Below are positions 16,740 through 25,211 of a DNA stretch of 64,000 nucleotides, piece by piece. The translations under genes were made by a program, and so were the position numbers. Each line of letters opens with the position of its first letter. The first letter of the stretch is position 1. The stretch is from NCBI GenBank assembly GCA_905233695.1, contig CAJODN010000016.1:1-64000 (forward strand), written 5' to 3'. The notes beneath the pieces were generated by a model. The model made no database searches. It was given only the letters and a program-made list of their open reading frames with translations, and was not told where the DNA came from. This DNA comes from an uncultured Lachnospiraceae bacterium (GTDB lineage: Bacteria > Bacillota > Clostridia > Lachnospirales > Lachnospiraceae).

Positions 16740-16767
16740 ACATCGGCATTTCCTAAGTAAATCTTTA
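16740..16767 (-). promoter_or_regulatory. Sigma-D (FliA/sigma-28) type promoter
   Basis: On the minus strand TAAA is followed after 16 bases by GCCGATGT. The consensus for flagellar sigma-D/sigma-28 is TAAA, 14-16 bases, GCCGATAA. It is upstream of the DUF6033 gene. No good sigma-A promoter was seen in the same gap. Confidence 0.65.
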
Positions 16768-16835
16768 GTACTTCTTGAAAAATATTCGGTCGAATTCCAA
16801 TCTATATCCCGGTCATATCCTTAAGACGTGAAGAA

Positions 16836-16857
16836 GGCCACAGCATATGCCGTGGCC
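16836..16857 (-). terminator. Terminator after the chemoreceptor gene
   Basis: GGCCACGGCATATGCTGTGGCC forms a near-perfect 10-11 bp stem 37 bases after the stop codon, followed by TTCTTC on the minus strand. The short T-run makes it imperfect. Confidence 0.6.
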
Positions 16858-16893
16858 CCTTATTACTATTATTATAGGAGTTATGAAGAAATA

Positions 16894-18690
16894 TTATTCG
16901 TTATCTTGTGGTTCTGTTGCAGGAGCCTCTACAGGCATATCAGATTCAGCTACAATAAACTTGCCAACAATATCTGATAAGTCACCTGAAGAATTAGCAA
17001 CATCGCCTTGTGTTACACGAAGGTCGCTTACGCTATTCTGAACTGTCTGTGCAGTAGCTGAAAGCTCCTCAGAGGTAGCCGCATTCTCTTGTGAAAGAGC
17101 TGAAAGGTTAGATACTGACTCACCAATCTCTCTACTCTTGTCGTCAAGTTCTTCGTTAACTCTCTCAAGCTCTGAGATAGCCTGCTCAACGCCTTCAACA
17201 GTAACAACAATTGCATCGAAGCTTTCTTTTGTCTCACCAACAGCATCATTCTGCTTCTGAACAAATTCTTTAACGACATCTGCCTTCTCTGCCGCATTGT
17301 TGGTTGCTGCAGTAAGCTCTGCCAGGATTTCGTTAATTGTATCAACGTTGTCCTTAGATTCGTCTGAAAGCTTACGAATCTCATCGGCAACGACTGCGAA
17401 TCCCTTACCTGCTTCACCGGCTCTTGCCGCCTCGATTGATGCATTAAGTGAAAGGAGGTTGGTCTGATCTGCAATATTAAGGATAAGCTCTGATGCTTCA
17501 GAAATCTTAGTTCCGGACTTCTTAATATCATCAATAGCTTCGAATATAGCGTTAAACTCAACGTATGACTTCTCGTTAATTTCCGCAAGCTGTTCTACTA
17601 CGCTATTACCCTTATCTGTAACTTCTCCGATCTTAGTGCTTGCATCGGAAAGTGACTGAGCAGAATCTACGGAACGTTCCATAATTGATGAAAGCTCTGT
17701 CATGTTAAGTGAGATATCAGATACGTCTTGGGCCATTGATGTAGATGCGTTAGCAAGATCATCAGCCGCAGATGATACGTTATCCATTCCGATACCTGTT
17801 GCATCTGTTCCTTCAGATACGCTGTCACTGGCCAGAACAAGTCCGTTTGATGTAGAACGAAGTGTACCGACAATCTGTTCAAGGGCATCCTCTGTATCAT
17901 TAAGAGCCTTCTTCATTACACCAAGCTCATCCTTAGAATCCACCTTAATCGGATCATCAGATAGGTCATAATGTGACAACTTAACCAATCTCTCTGATAC
18001 GAGCTTAACACTACCGCTTATAAGTCTTATTACATATACTACCCAGATTATACATACAATCGCAATAACAGCAAATACACCAATCAATATCATAAGTGTC
18101 TTCATCACTGAGCTTGCAAGAGCACTGTTCTCTTCTTCTGCCCATGCCTCTGTAATCTCTGTCATTGAATTAATATAATCTCTTACTTCATTGAACTGTT
18201 GAATATAATTAGAGAATTGAGCTACCGGCATAGACGGCTTTTCAGGATCGAATTGTTTCTTCCATTCTGCTAAAACCTTTGTAAAAGTTTCATAGTTCTC
18301 TTGGAAGGTCTTACCGCTCTCATCCTTCTTCGTCCAAAGTGACTCTTCACTCTTAGCAAGCTCAGCAGCCTTACCGACTCTCTCGTCAACCTGTTCTAAA
18401 TTCTCATTATAGTCCTTTATGAAATCCTTACGAAGATCGGGTGTAAGTCCTTGAGGCGTGAATTCCGTCATATTGAAGAGTGACGTTGCAGCCTGGACCG
18501 CCTGATAGAAGTCTCTGTCTGCATTAACAAGATTAAAGTTAATTCCGTAGAGTTTTTCAAAGTAAACCGTCTTACTTTGTCGTAAAGTATTCTGGATGCT
18601 TACGGAAAAAAGTACAATACAAGCAATCAGAACAATTAAAGACGGCAATGTCGATAAGATTAGCTTAACTTTAATTGACGCATTCTTCAT
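16894..18690 (-). CDS. Methyl-accepting chemotaxis protein
   Basis: This is a membrane chemoreceptor of 598 residues from the ATG at 18690 (MKNASIKVK), which has GAGGAG seven bases upstream; a start five codons earlier overlaps that RBS. It has one transmembrane segment near 11-30 and a second near 190-215, enclosing an extracellular sensor of about 160 residues with no recognisable ligand-binding motif. HAMP and the signalling domain follow, including the hairpin tip pattern [16 protein letters not shown] and [18 protein letters not shown]. It would pass signals to CheA/CheW. A very strong sigma-A promoter precedes it. Confidence 0.95.
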   Translation of the reverse strand: MKNASIKVKLILSTLPSLIVLIACIVLFSVSIQNTLRQSKTVYFEKLYGINFNLVNADRDFYQAVQAATSLFNMTEFTPQGLTPDLRKDFIKDYNENLEQVDERVGKAAELAKSEESLWTKKDESGKTFQENYETFTKVLAEWKKQFDPEKPSMPVAQFSNYIQQFNEVRDYINSMTEITEAWAEEENSALASSVMKTLMILIGVFAVIAIVCIIWVVYVIRLISGSVKLVSERLVKLSHYDLSDDPIKVDSKDELGVMKKALNDTEDALEQIVGTLRSTSNGLVLASDSVSEGTDATGIGMDNVSSAADDLANASTSMAQDVSDISLNMTELSSIMERSVDSAQSLSDASTKIGEVTDKGNSVVEQLAEINEKSYVEFNAIFEAIDDIKKSGTKISEASELILNIADQTNLLSLNASIEAARAGEAGKGFAVVADEIRKLSDESKDNVDTINEILAELTAATNNAAEKADVVKEFVQKQNDAVGETKESFDAIVVTVEGVEQAISELERVNEELDDKSREIGESVSNLSALSQENAATSEELSATAQTVQNSVSDLRVTQGDVANSSGDLSDIVGKFIVAESDMPVEAPATEPQDNE

Positions 18691-18751
18691 AACATTTCTC
18701 CTCATTATTATCTATTTTGTTGCATTATATGACATATAACACACGTTTGTA

Positions 18752-18780
18752 ATTTTATATCTTTTCACAAAAAATGTCAA
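18752..18780 (-). promoter_or_regulatory. Strong sigma-A promoter of the chemoreceptor
   Basis: A perfect TTGACA, 17 bases, then TAAAAT on the minus strand, about 60 bases ahead of the chemoreceptor start. It shows that the receptor is not dependent on the flagellar sigma factor. Confidence 0.85.
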
Positions 18781-18805
18781 TAAAAATTGGAGAATATGTG
18801 CAAGA

Positions 18806-19360
18806 TTACCATAATTTTAGAACCCACTTGTCAGCAATGGTGGGGGTAGGGAAACCCCAGTCCTCTTCTGCTCCGTGAGCTATAAGCTCAAAGCCTTCGT
18901 TAGAAAGCACCTTATAAGCCGCCTTATTCTCTATTCTTGAACTTGATGTAATAATCTCTATATCTGTCTCATTAAACAGATAGTCAACAATAACTGCTAA
19001 AACTCTCTTGGCAATCCCCTTATCCCAGCAGTCTTCAATATAACGGCAACCCAGGCTGATACTGTGAGTATCCTCCTTGTAATCATAGAATTCCGCAAGC
19101 CCCATGAATATTTGCTTACCTGAAGCATCTATGTCGAATATGCCAAGGATAAGTGAGTCCTCGATACACTCGGTATAGAGACCGTCAATTACTCTGTATA
19201 TGTCATCATACTTTTTCTCATACAGAAATGTGGGGAGATACTTATAGACGTTATCATTATCCGTGAGTGTACGAAGAGACTCAGCGTCGTCCCGAGTGAG
19301 ACGGCGGAGGAGAATATCCTCAGATGATATATTAAATACATTATCAAAAAAACAATTCAT
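18806..19360 (-). CDS. GNAT family N-acetyltransferase (RimJ/RimL-like)
   Basis: The 184-residue protein has the GNAT fold pattern typical of RimJ/RimL: LRRLTRDDAESL near the N-terminus, SLGCRYIEDCWDKGIAKRVL for the acetyl-CoA loop (variant of the Q/R-x-x-G-x-G/A motif), and NKAAYKVLSNEGF at the C-terminal helix. The substrate (a protein N-terminus, antibiotic or small metabolite) cannot be told. It starts 25 bases after the tRNA-Pro gene with no terminator between, so the two may share a transcript. Confidence 0.85.
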   Translation of the reverse strand: MNCFFDNVFNISSEDILLRRLTRDDAESLRTLTDNDNVYKYLPTFLYEKKYDDIYRVIDGLYTECIEDSLILGIFDIDASGKQIFMGLAEFYDYKEDTHSISLGCRYIEDCWDKGIAKRVLAVIVDYLFNETDIEIITSSSRIENKAAYKVLSNEGFELIAHGAEEDWGFPTPTIADKWVLKLW

Positions 19361-19384
19361 GAAATTACCTTTTTATCATGAGAC

Positions 19385-19457
19385 TCGGAATGACAGGACT
19401 CGAACCTGCGGCCTCGTGGTCCCGAACCACGCGCGCTACCACCTGCGCTACATCCCG
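19385..19457 (-). tRNA. tRNA-Pro (anticodon CGG)
   Basis: The 73-base tRNA has a seven-pair acceptor stem (CGGGATG/CATTCCG with one GT pair), the D-loop AGCGCAGGTGGTAGC, the anticodon stem-loop CGTGG-TTCGGGA-CCACG with anticodon CGG, and the T-arm GCAGGTTCGAGTCCTGT. Discriminator base A. CCA is not encoded. Confidence 0.95.
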
Positions 19458-19462
19458 AAATA

Positions 19463-19570
19463 TGTTGTTATTTGGCGAAGCCAAAATGGGCGACACTCCT
19501 TATGGCGACGCACCTTACGGGGCGACACTCCCTGTTGGGGTGAGCCTCCTTGTTACCGCCAAATACAACA
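19463..19570. repeat. Large palindrome with degenerate internal repeats
   Basis: Outer arms TGTTGTTATTTGGCG and CGCCAAATACAACA pair over 14 bases. Inside is a TTTGGC-GAA-GCCAAA hairpin, then four imperfect units of about 16-18 bases (variants of GGCGACACTCCTTA). CCAAAATGGGCGACACTCC resembles the family-1 skeleton in the opposite orientation. It lies between the Lon-like ATPase gene and the tRNA. Confidence 0.65.
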
Positions 19571-19612
19571 CTACAATTATGCTATTCTTCGCTTAAAATT
19601 GCAAGTACTTTT

Positions 19613-21097
19613 TTACGCCAACAGCTCCCTTATCATCTGCGCAGTGAATTCAACTTTAGTCTTACCTTCTGCTTCAATCTGATAGAGGGCATTGGCGGCA
19701 ATATGCTCTGCTGCCTGCTCAATGTCACGAATACCGGATGTATCAGAATATTGCGACATTATTTCATCAAGTGCATCATCACCTATTACGCACTCTTCCT
19801 GCCTAAGACCAATCCTCTTAAGAACCTTCGGCATTGCATAATCCGTGAATATTACCTTCTTCTCTTCCACGGTATAGTCGGGAAGCTCAATCACTGCGAA
19901 TCTCGACATAAGAGGCGCACTAATCGCACTCTTGTCGTTAGCAGTTGCTATGGGATATACACCTGTTGTCGGTATATTACATTCAATATAATTATCCGTA
20001 AAGCCTAGATTATCAAGAAGTGTAAGAAGTACATCAGCGGGATTGGCATTACCTTTCCCGGATGCTGCCTTATCAAGCTCATTAATAATGAATACAAGAT
20101 TAGAACTCTCAGCCTCCGCAAATGACTCCATAATAAGTCCCGGCTTGGCATTAGAGTAAATCCTCGAACTTCCTGTAAGCTGTTCGGGGTCATTAATTGA
20201 ACTCATCTCCAGTATCGCCCATGGCATCTTAAGAATACGCGCAACTGCATATGCAATCTGTGACTTACCTGTTCCCGCCGGGCCTATAAGAAGAAGACCG
20301 TAGGCCGGCAAAGTGTGAGTTCTGTTAATCTGTATTATAGTCTCGATAATCCTCTGCTTAACGCTCTCCATTCCGTATAATTCTTCGTCAAGTATTCTTC
20401 TTGCTTCCACAGGATCTATTGACTCAAAGTAATTATTTTTCCATTGGATGGAAAGCATCATTGATATAGCTCTCTGAGCATGACGTCTCTCCTCCGGGGT
20501 AACCTCGGAAGACTTGGCAACAGCAAGATTACGTCTCGCCCACTGATTAATGTTATCGGGAAGTGTTCGTCCGGCACATGTAAGGAAATCAGTTATTGAC
20601 TGAACGGAAGTTAATTTCATTCCGTCACCTTCAATATCATCTTCCTCACTGAGCTCCGGTCCCGGAGGATCACTTAAGAAAAGCCTCTCCATCATAAATT
20701 GAAGAAAGCCGTCTTGTGCCGAAAGCTTGGCGCCTCGAACCGTGGCACCCGTCTCTCTGATCTTATAGACAGCGTAACCTTCATCGGTATTACGACCTGA
20801 CAGAAGAACTTCAATATGATTCTCACCAAGCCATTTAAAGAGATTCACAAACCGAGAATCTGCCCTAATGATATCGGCTTTCTCAACCGTTCCTTCAACA
20901 CGAAATTCAAACCCACTGCCTTTATATGGACTTACGAACATTCCTTCGGAATGATGTGCCCACTCTCTCTTACTATTGTCAATTACCAAAATAGGATTGT
21001 TGTAATCGGCGTCTCTTCTATCAGAATCAAATACGTCAAAGTCAACAATCCCATCCTTGGCTTCTTTAATCTCATTTCCAAAATCAAATACAGCCAT
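19613..21097 (-). CDS. Lon-like AAA+ ATPase without a protease domain
   Basis: The 494-residue protein has an unassigned N-terminal half (1-225) and a Lon-type AAA+ module (about 230-494). Walker A is GPAGTGKSQ, the pore-side segment LTGSSRIYSNAKPG matches the Lon layout, and sensor 1 is ATAND. The arginine finger is in PLMSRF. Walker B reads VFIINELDKA, with Asn where Lon has Asp. No Ser-Lys peptidase domain follows. It starts three bases after the DUF2225 stop, so the two are translated together. It probably remodels proteins rather than degrading them; the partner is presumably the DUF2225 protein. Confidence 0.75.
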   Translation of the reverse strand: MAVFDFGNEIKEAKDGIVDFDVFDSDRRDADYNNPILVIDNSKREWAHHSEGMFVSPYKGSGFEFRVEGTVEKADIIRADSRFVNLFKWLGENHIEVLLSGRNTDEGYAVYKIRETGATVRGAKLSAQDGFLQFMMERLFLSDPPGPELSEEDDIEGDGMKLTSVQSITDFLTCAGRTLPDNINQWARRNLAVAKSSEVTPEERRHAQRAISMMLSIQWKNNYFESIDPVEARRILDEELYGMESVKQRIIETIIQINRTHTLPAYGLLLIGPAGTGKSQIAYAVARILKMPWAILEMSSINDPEQLTGSSRIYSNAKPGLIMESFAEAESSNLVFIINELDKAASGKGNANPADVLLTLLDNLGFTDNYIECNIPTTGVYPIATANDKSAISAPLMSRFAVIELPDYTVEEKKVIFTDYAMPKVLKRIGLRQEECVIGDDALDEIMSQYSDTSGIRDIEQAAEHIAANALYQIEAEGKTKVEFTAQMIRELLA

Positions 21098-21100
21098 TAA

Positions 21101-21961
21101 TTATTTACCTTTATTCTCCTTAATCTTCTCTAAAATATCTCCCTTCATATCGAGACATTTATCCTTCATTCTCCTGTCAATACCGCTAGCTGTAAGAAGC
21201 GTTGCAACAAGCTTGGCAGCCCTCTCATAATCTCCGAAATAACAAGCCATATGGGCAAGAATATATTCAACGGTATGCATATCCATTCCGCAGAAAGGCG
21301 GCATCTCAGTAGAGAGAACCTGCATAAATCCATCATATGCCTGGCGATAGAAACCTTCTCTCTCCTCTAATTCAGCCTTCTTCTCTTTCTCAATTATATC
21401 TTCCGGTAGATGCTCAAGTTGTGCACGTCGAAGCCATGCAATCCTGAGACATATGAGAGATTTCTCTGAAAGCTTAGCCTTCTTAGCCATAGCGGTGACA
21501 AGGGCAAGCTTATATCTGTCAACTGCTATATCATATGTATATGTCTCAACATCGGGCTCCGGAATCGACTTGAACTTATCACATACTTCAGCCCTAATCA
21601 TCTTCCTACGTCCGGGAGACACTGATTCAAAATTCTGCTCTAGAGCCGCATATCCGCAATGATGACAGACGATTACTCCGTACTTGATTGCGTCTGCTCC
21701 TTCGAAATTAGGACGAAGGTCGTCATCCGGCTCTAATCTCTTAAGCCTTGTAGCCAGAATCGCCTTATATGATATCTGCTGATTACAGAGAGGACACTCT
21801 ACCTTCTTATCGATAACAAGGTCCTTTTCCTGAACCTCCGGCTTCTTCTTTTCTTTTTTCTTCTCTTTCTTCCTAGGCGAAGCATCCTTGCCGTCGCTTA
21901 AGATATCATCATCATTTATCGAATCGAATCCGAATTTTTCAAGTCCTGCTAATAAGTTCAT
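21101..21961 (-). CDS. DUF2225 zinc-ribbon/TPR-like protein
   Basis: The 286-residue protein matches DUF2225: a Lys-rich linker (about 29-42), a treble-clef-like zinc site from CPLCNQ and CHHCGY, and a helical C-terminal half resembling tetratricopeptide repeats (AERE...YRQAYDGFMQVL, GDYERAAKLVATLL). Known members are uncharacterised. It sits directly upstream of the Lon-like ATPase and probably supplies substrate or partner recognition. No signal peptide. Confidence 0.8.
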   Translation of the reverse strand: MNLLAGLEKFGFDSINDDDILSDGKDASPRKKEKKKEKKKPEVQEKDLVIDKKVECPLCNQQISYKAILATRLKRLEPDDDLRPNFEGADAIKYGVIVCHHCGYAALEQNFESVSPGRRKMIRAEVCDKFKSIPEPDVETYTYDIAVDRYKLALVTAMAKKAKLSEKSLICLRIAWLRRAQLEHLPEDIIEKEKKAELEEREGFYRQAYDGFMQVLSTEMPPFCGMDMHTVEYILAHMACYFGDYERAAKLVATLLTASGIDRRMKDKCLDMKGDILEKIKENKGK

Positions 21962-22079
21962 ACTGCTTAATCTCCCTATACATTATATTTCGAATAATAT
22001 GTAAAATGTTCTGTCTAAAAACATTATTAAATTACATCGCGCTCTTCCATTATACCACAATTAATGATTTGTGAATAAA

Positions 22080-23741
22080 TTATTTCGGCAACTTGAAAGA
22101 ACTTTTCATGGAAACTATTCTGTTAAACACAATTTCGTCCGCTTCAAAGTCCTTATAATCCACTACAAAGTAGCCCTGACGCACGAACTGGAACCTGTCA
22201 TAAGCCTTGGCATCCTTAACAGACGGCTCTATATAGCAATCCTTAAGAACAGTAAGGGAGTTGGGGTTAATATTAACATTTCCATTATCATCATACACAC
22301 CCTTCTCTTCGTCCACCAGGTTCTCATATAATCTAACAGTCGCCTTGAAGTTATCCTTAGCGCACACCCAATGAATTGTTCCCTTAACCTTACGACCGTC
22401 GGGGCTGTTACCTCCCTTGGATGCGGGGTCGTATGTACAATGAATAACCGTAACATCGCCGTTATCGTCAGTCTCATAACTCGTACAGGTTACAAAATAC
22501 GCATTCATAAGGCGAACCTCGTTACCGGGATAGAGCCTGTAATATTTCTTAGGGGGATCAATCATAAAGTCGTCCCTGTTAATGTAAAGTTCCTTACCGA
22601 AAGGAATCTGCCTCGTTCCAAGATCGGGATTCTCCATATTATTGGGAGCCGGAAGCATCTCGATATCGTCGCTTGGATAGTTATCAATAACAAGCTTAAC
22701 CGGATCAAGTACCGCCATTACGCGAGGCGCTTTCATCTTAAGGTCTTCTCTTATACAGTATTCAAGCATCCCGATATCAGTAGAAGAATTGGCCTTAGAC
22801 ACACCGCAAAGCTCCACGAACTTAGCTATGGACTCGGGAGTATAACCGCGACGTCTTAAGGCTGCAATAGACACAAGTCTGGGATCGTCCCATCCGTCAA
22901 CCTTTTTCTCATCAACAAGCTTCTTAATATACCTTTTACCTGTAACAACATTAGTAAGATAGAGCTTCGCGAACTCAATCTGTCTCGGCGGTCTCTCGAA
23001 ACCAACCTCTCTTACAACCCAATCATAGAGGGGTCTATGATCTTCGAATTCAAGCGTACATATAGAGTGAGTCACGCCCTCAATCGCATCCTCAATTGGA
23101 TGTGCAAAGTCATACATAGGGTAAATGCACCATTTATCCCCCGTATTATGATGTGTTAAATGTGCAACTCTGTATATAATCGGATCTCGCATATTAATGT
23201 TAGGCGAGCTCATGTCAATCTTCGCACGAAGAACTTTAGAACCGTCTTCGTATACGCCGTCCTTCATTTCTTCAAAAAGCTTAAGATTCTCTTCCACACT
23301 TCTATCGGAATACGGATCCTTCTTGCCGGGTTCTTCCAACGTTCCGCGGTACTCTCTTATCTCATCAGCATCAAGGTCGGATACGTATGCTTTACCCTTT
23401 TTAATAAGAGTCACGGCAGACTCGTACATTTTATCGAAATAATCGGAAGCGAAAAAAAGATTCTCCCCCCAGTCGGCACCGAGCCACTGAATGTCCTCCT
23501 TAATAGAATCAACGAATTCAGTCTTCTCCTTAGTGGGATTGGTGTCGTCGAAACGCATGTGAAATGTGCCGTCATACTTCTTAGCAAGTCCATAGTTAAG
23601 AAGTATAGACTTGGCGTGGCCTATGTGAAGATAGCCGTTAGGTTCCGGCGGAAAACGGGTTACGACTTCGTTATAGACGCCTTCTTCCAAGTCTTTTTCT
23701 ATTTCACGTTCTATAAAGTTTTTAGATACTGTTTCTTCCAT
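22080..23741 (-). CDS. glnS: Glutaminyl-tRNA synthetase
   Basis: This class I synthetase charges tRNA-Gln with glutamine in the cytoplasm. The 553-residue protein has the HIGH motif in [15 protein letters not shown], the FDDTNP loop and a KMSKS equivalent [10 protein letters not shown], followed by GWDDPRL. The C-terminal anticodon-binding beta-barrels have the normal extent. [11 protein letters not shown] begins after an AGG-containing leader. Many Clostridia make Gln-tRNA by amidation, so direct GlnRS indicates a dedicated route, as common in Lachnospiraceae. Confidence 0.95.
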   Translation of the reverse strand: MEETVSKNFIEREIEKDLEEGVYNEVVTRFPPEPNGYLHIGHAKSILLNYGLAKKYDGTFHMRFDDTNPTKEKTEFVDSIKEDIQWLGADWGENLFFASDYFDKMYESAVTLIKKGKAYVSDLDADEIREYRGTLEEPGKKDPYSDRSVEENLKLFEEMKDGVYEDGSKVLRAKIDMSSPNINMRDPIIYRVAHLTHHNTGDKWCIYPMYDFAHPIEDAIEGVTHSICTLEFEDHRPLYDWVVREVGFERPPRQIEFAKLYLTNVVTGKRYIKKLVDEKKVDGWDDPRLVSIAALRRRGYTPESIAKFVELCGVSKANSSTDIGMLEYCIREDLKMKAPRVMAVLDPVKLVIDNYPSDDIEMLPAPNNMENPDLGTRQIPFGKELYINRDDFMIDPPKKYYRLYPGNEVRLMNAYFVTCTSYETDDNGDVTVIHCTYDPASKGGNSPDGRKVKGTIHWVCAKDNFKATVRLYENLVDEEKGVYDDNGNVNINPNSLTVLKDCYIEPSVKDAKAYDRFQFVRQGYFVVDYKDFEADEIVFNRIVSMKSSFKLPK

Positions 23742-23828
23742 GGTTTTACCTATTCCTTTTTGTAGTATTATTCTATAAGCTTTTATGTAATAGTATATAT
23801 CTATACTGACGTTTATGCTAATAGTATC

Positions 23829-24833
23829 TTACTTCTTATGTACGTGCGTATATAAATGATTCTCGCAGTACTCATAATTACCGTTACACTTAGAGCAGAA
23901 GCGGAATGTCATATCAGGATCGGTAATGTCTGTCTTACCGCAGATAGCACACTTATGTCTTCCGATAGGTTGGTTTCGGCTCCTGTTAGGGTTACCCGTC
24001 TTCGCTGCAGATGAACTTTGCTGTCCGTCATTGTACGGACGGAATCCTGCACCGCCACCTTGACCTCTGAATCCGTTCCTGTTGAATCCGCCTGCATCTT
24101 GGCCACCCGCACTCCTTGTAAACTTCGACCACCTGTCATTACTTCTACCCGATGACACGGATTTATAGTTCCTGGTCGTAAGCCAGAACAACAGGAAGTT
24201 AAGAAGTGATGCCACTATCATTATACACGATATCCAGTTCTTCGTAATAAGATTAATAACAATCTGATATCCTGTAATACCGGCGTAAATCAGAGCCATC
24301 CATTTCATCTTAATCGGTATGAAGAACATGAACAGCACCTGCATATCCGGATAACAAAGCGCGAAAGCCAAGAAGATTGACATATTAAGATAATTCGTGC
24401 TTACAAAATATCCGATTCCAATTGCAGCGTCTGCACTTCCGCCGATAAGGTAATATACGAGATATCCGAAGAATGCTCCTGCAATTGTAAATAGCATTCC
24501 ACCGAACATATACAGGTTGAACTTAAAGCTTCCCCATGTGGCTTCCAATGTGTTACCCAATTGGAAATAGAAGAACATCATGATAAGCATGAAGAATATT
24601 CCCATAAGTCCGGAGCCGGATGTGGGGGGCATAAGAATCCATGTGATAAGTCTCCAGAATTGGAATTCATGAATGATATAGTAAGGCTCCAATGTGAGGT
24701 AGCTTAGGATGTTGACACCGCTGAAACTCTGGGTTAAGTATAGGATGTAGCCAATAACATAGCCTATTAAAATGTAATTAATAAGATGGGGAATTGCATA
24801 TTTGCCAAGTTTTCTTTCTAATTTGTAAAGCAT
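23829..24833 (-). CDS. Rhomboid-like membrane protein (probable pseudoprotease) with zinc-ribbon tail
   Basis: The 334-residue protein has about six hydrophobic segments in 1-220, with the FWRLITW motif typical of rhomboid/derlin loops. The catalytic GxSG of rhomboid proteases is not present at the expected helix, nor a following catalytic His. A Gly/Arg/Asn-rich linker (about 225-285) is followed by a C-terminal zinc-ribbon-like cluster (CAICGKTD...CSKCNGNYEYCENH). It is therefore probably a non-proteolytic membrane adaptor. No partner is evident nearby. Starts MLYKLERKL; the 378-base gap upstream is taken up by two palindromic elements. Confidence 0.75.
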   Translation of the reverse strand: MLYKLERKLGKYAIPHLINYILIGYVIGYILYLTQSFSGVNILSYLTLEPYYIIHEFQFWRLITWILMPPTSGSGLMGIFFMLIMMFFYFQLGNTLEATWGSFKFNLYMFGGMLFTIAGAFFGYLVYYLIGGSADAAIGIGYFVSTNYLNMSIFLAFALCYPDMQVLFMFFIPIKMKWMALIYAGITGYQIVINLITKNWISCIMIVASLLNFLLFWLTTRNYKSVSSGRSNDRWSKFTRSAGGQDAGGFNRNGFRGQGGGAGFRPYNDGQQSSSAAKTGNPNRSRNQPIGRHKCAICGKTDITDPDMTFRFCSKCNGNYEYCENHLYTHVHKK

Positions 24834-24864
24834 AGTATAGTTTCCTTTATAGTGTACTTCTCAA

Positions 24865-25006
24865 AAAGATTATTTCGTAATATACTTTTCGAGACACGCT
24901 CTCGCTCTATATGGGCACCCCTAGTGGTACTAAGCTCATGCTTTGCATTCGCTAAGTACCAAGGCCCATAAAGGTCTCCGAAAAGCATATTCCGAAAATA
25001 ATCTTT
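24865..25006. repeat. Palindromic element, family 2 (copy A)
   Basis: The core runs from GAGACACGCTCTCGCTC through ATGGGC, GGTACTAAGC, an ATGC-TTT-GCAT loop, GCTAAGTACC, GCCCAT and GGTCTC. It is flanked by long complementary arms (AAAGATTATTT...AAATAATCTTT) that have no counterpart in the other copies. It can fold to a nested hairpin about 140 bases long. Confidence 0.8.
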
Positions 25007-25064
25007 ATTTAGTTGTTATCATATACTTCAAGCAGACTTATTAGGTTCTTGAATCGTATTGCAC

Positions 25065-25206
25065 GATAGATTGCTGCATCATATACTTACGAGACACGCT
25101 CTCGCTCTATATGGGTACCCCTAGCGGTACTAAGCTCATGCTTTGCATTTGCTAAGTGCCGAGACCCATAAAGGTCTCTTTAAGCATATGATACAGACAA
25201 TCTATC
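25065..25206. repeat. Palindromic element, family 2 (copy B)
   Basis: It has the same core with paired changes: ATGGGT/ACCCAT replaces ATGGGC/GCCCAT. The arms GATAGATTG...CAATCTATC are different from copy A but fully complementary. It ends six bases before the stop codon of the activase gene and may act as its terminator. Confidence 0.8.
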
Positions 25207-25211
25207 TTTCT

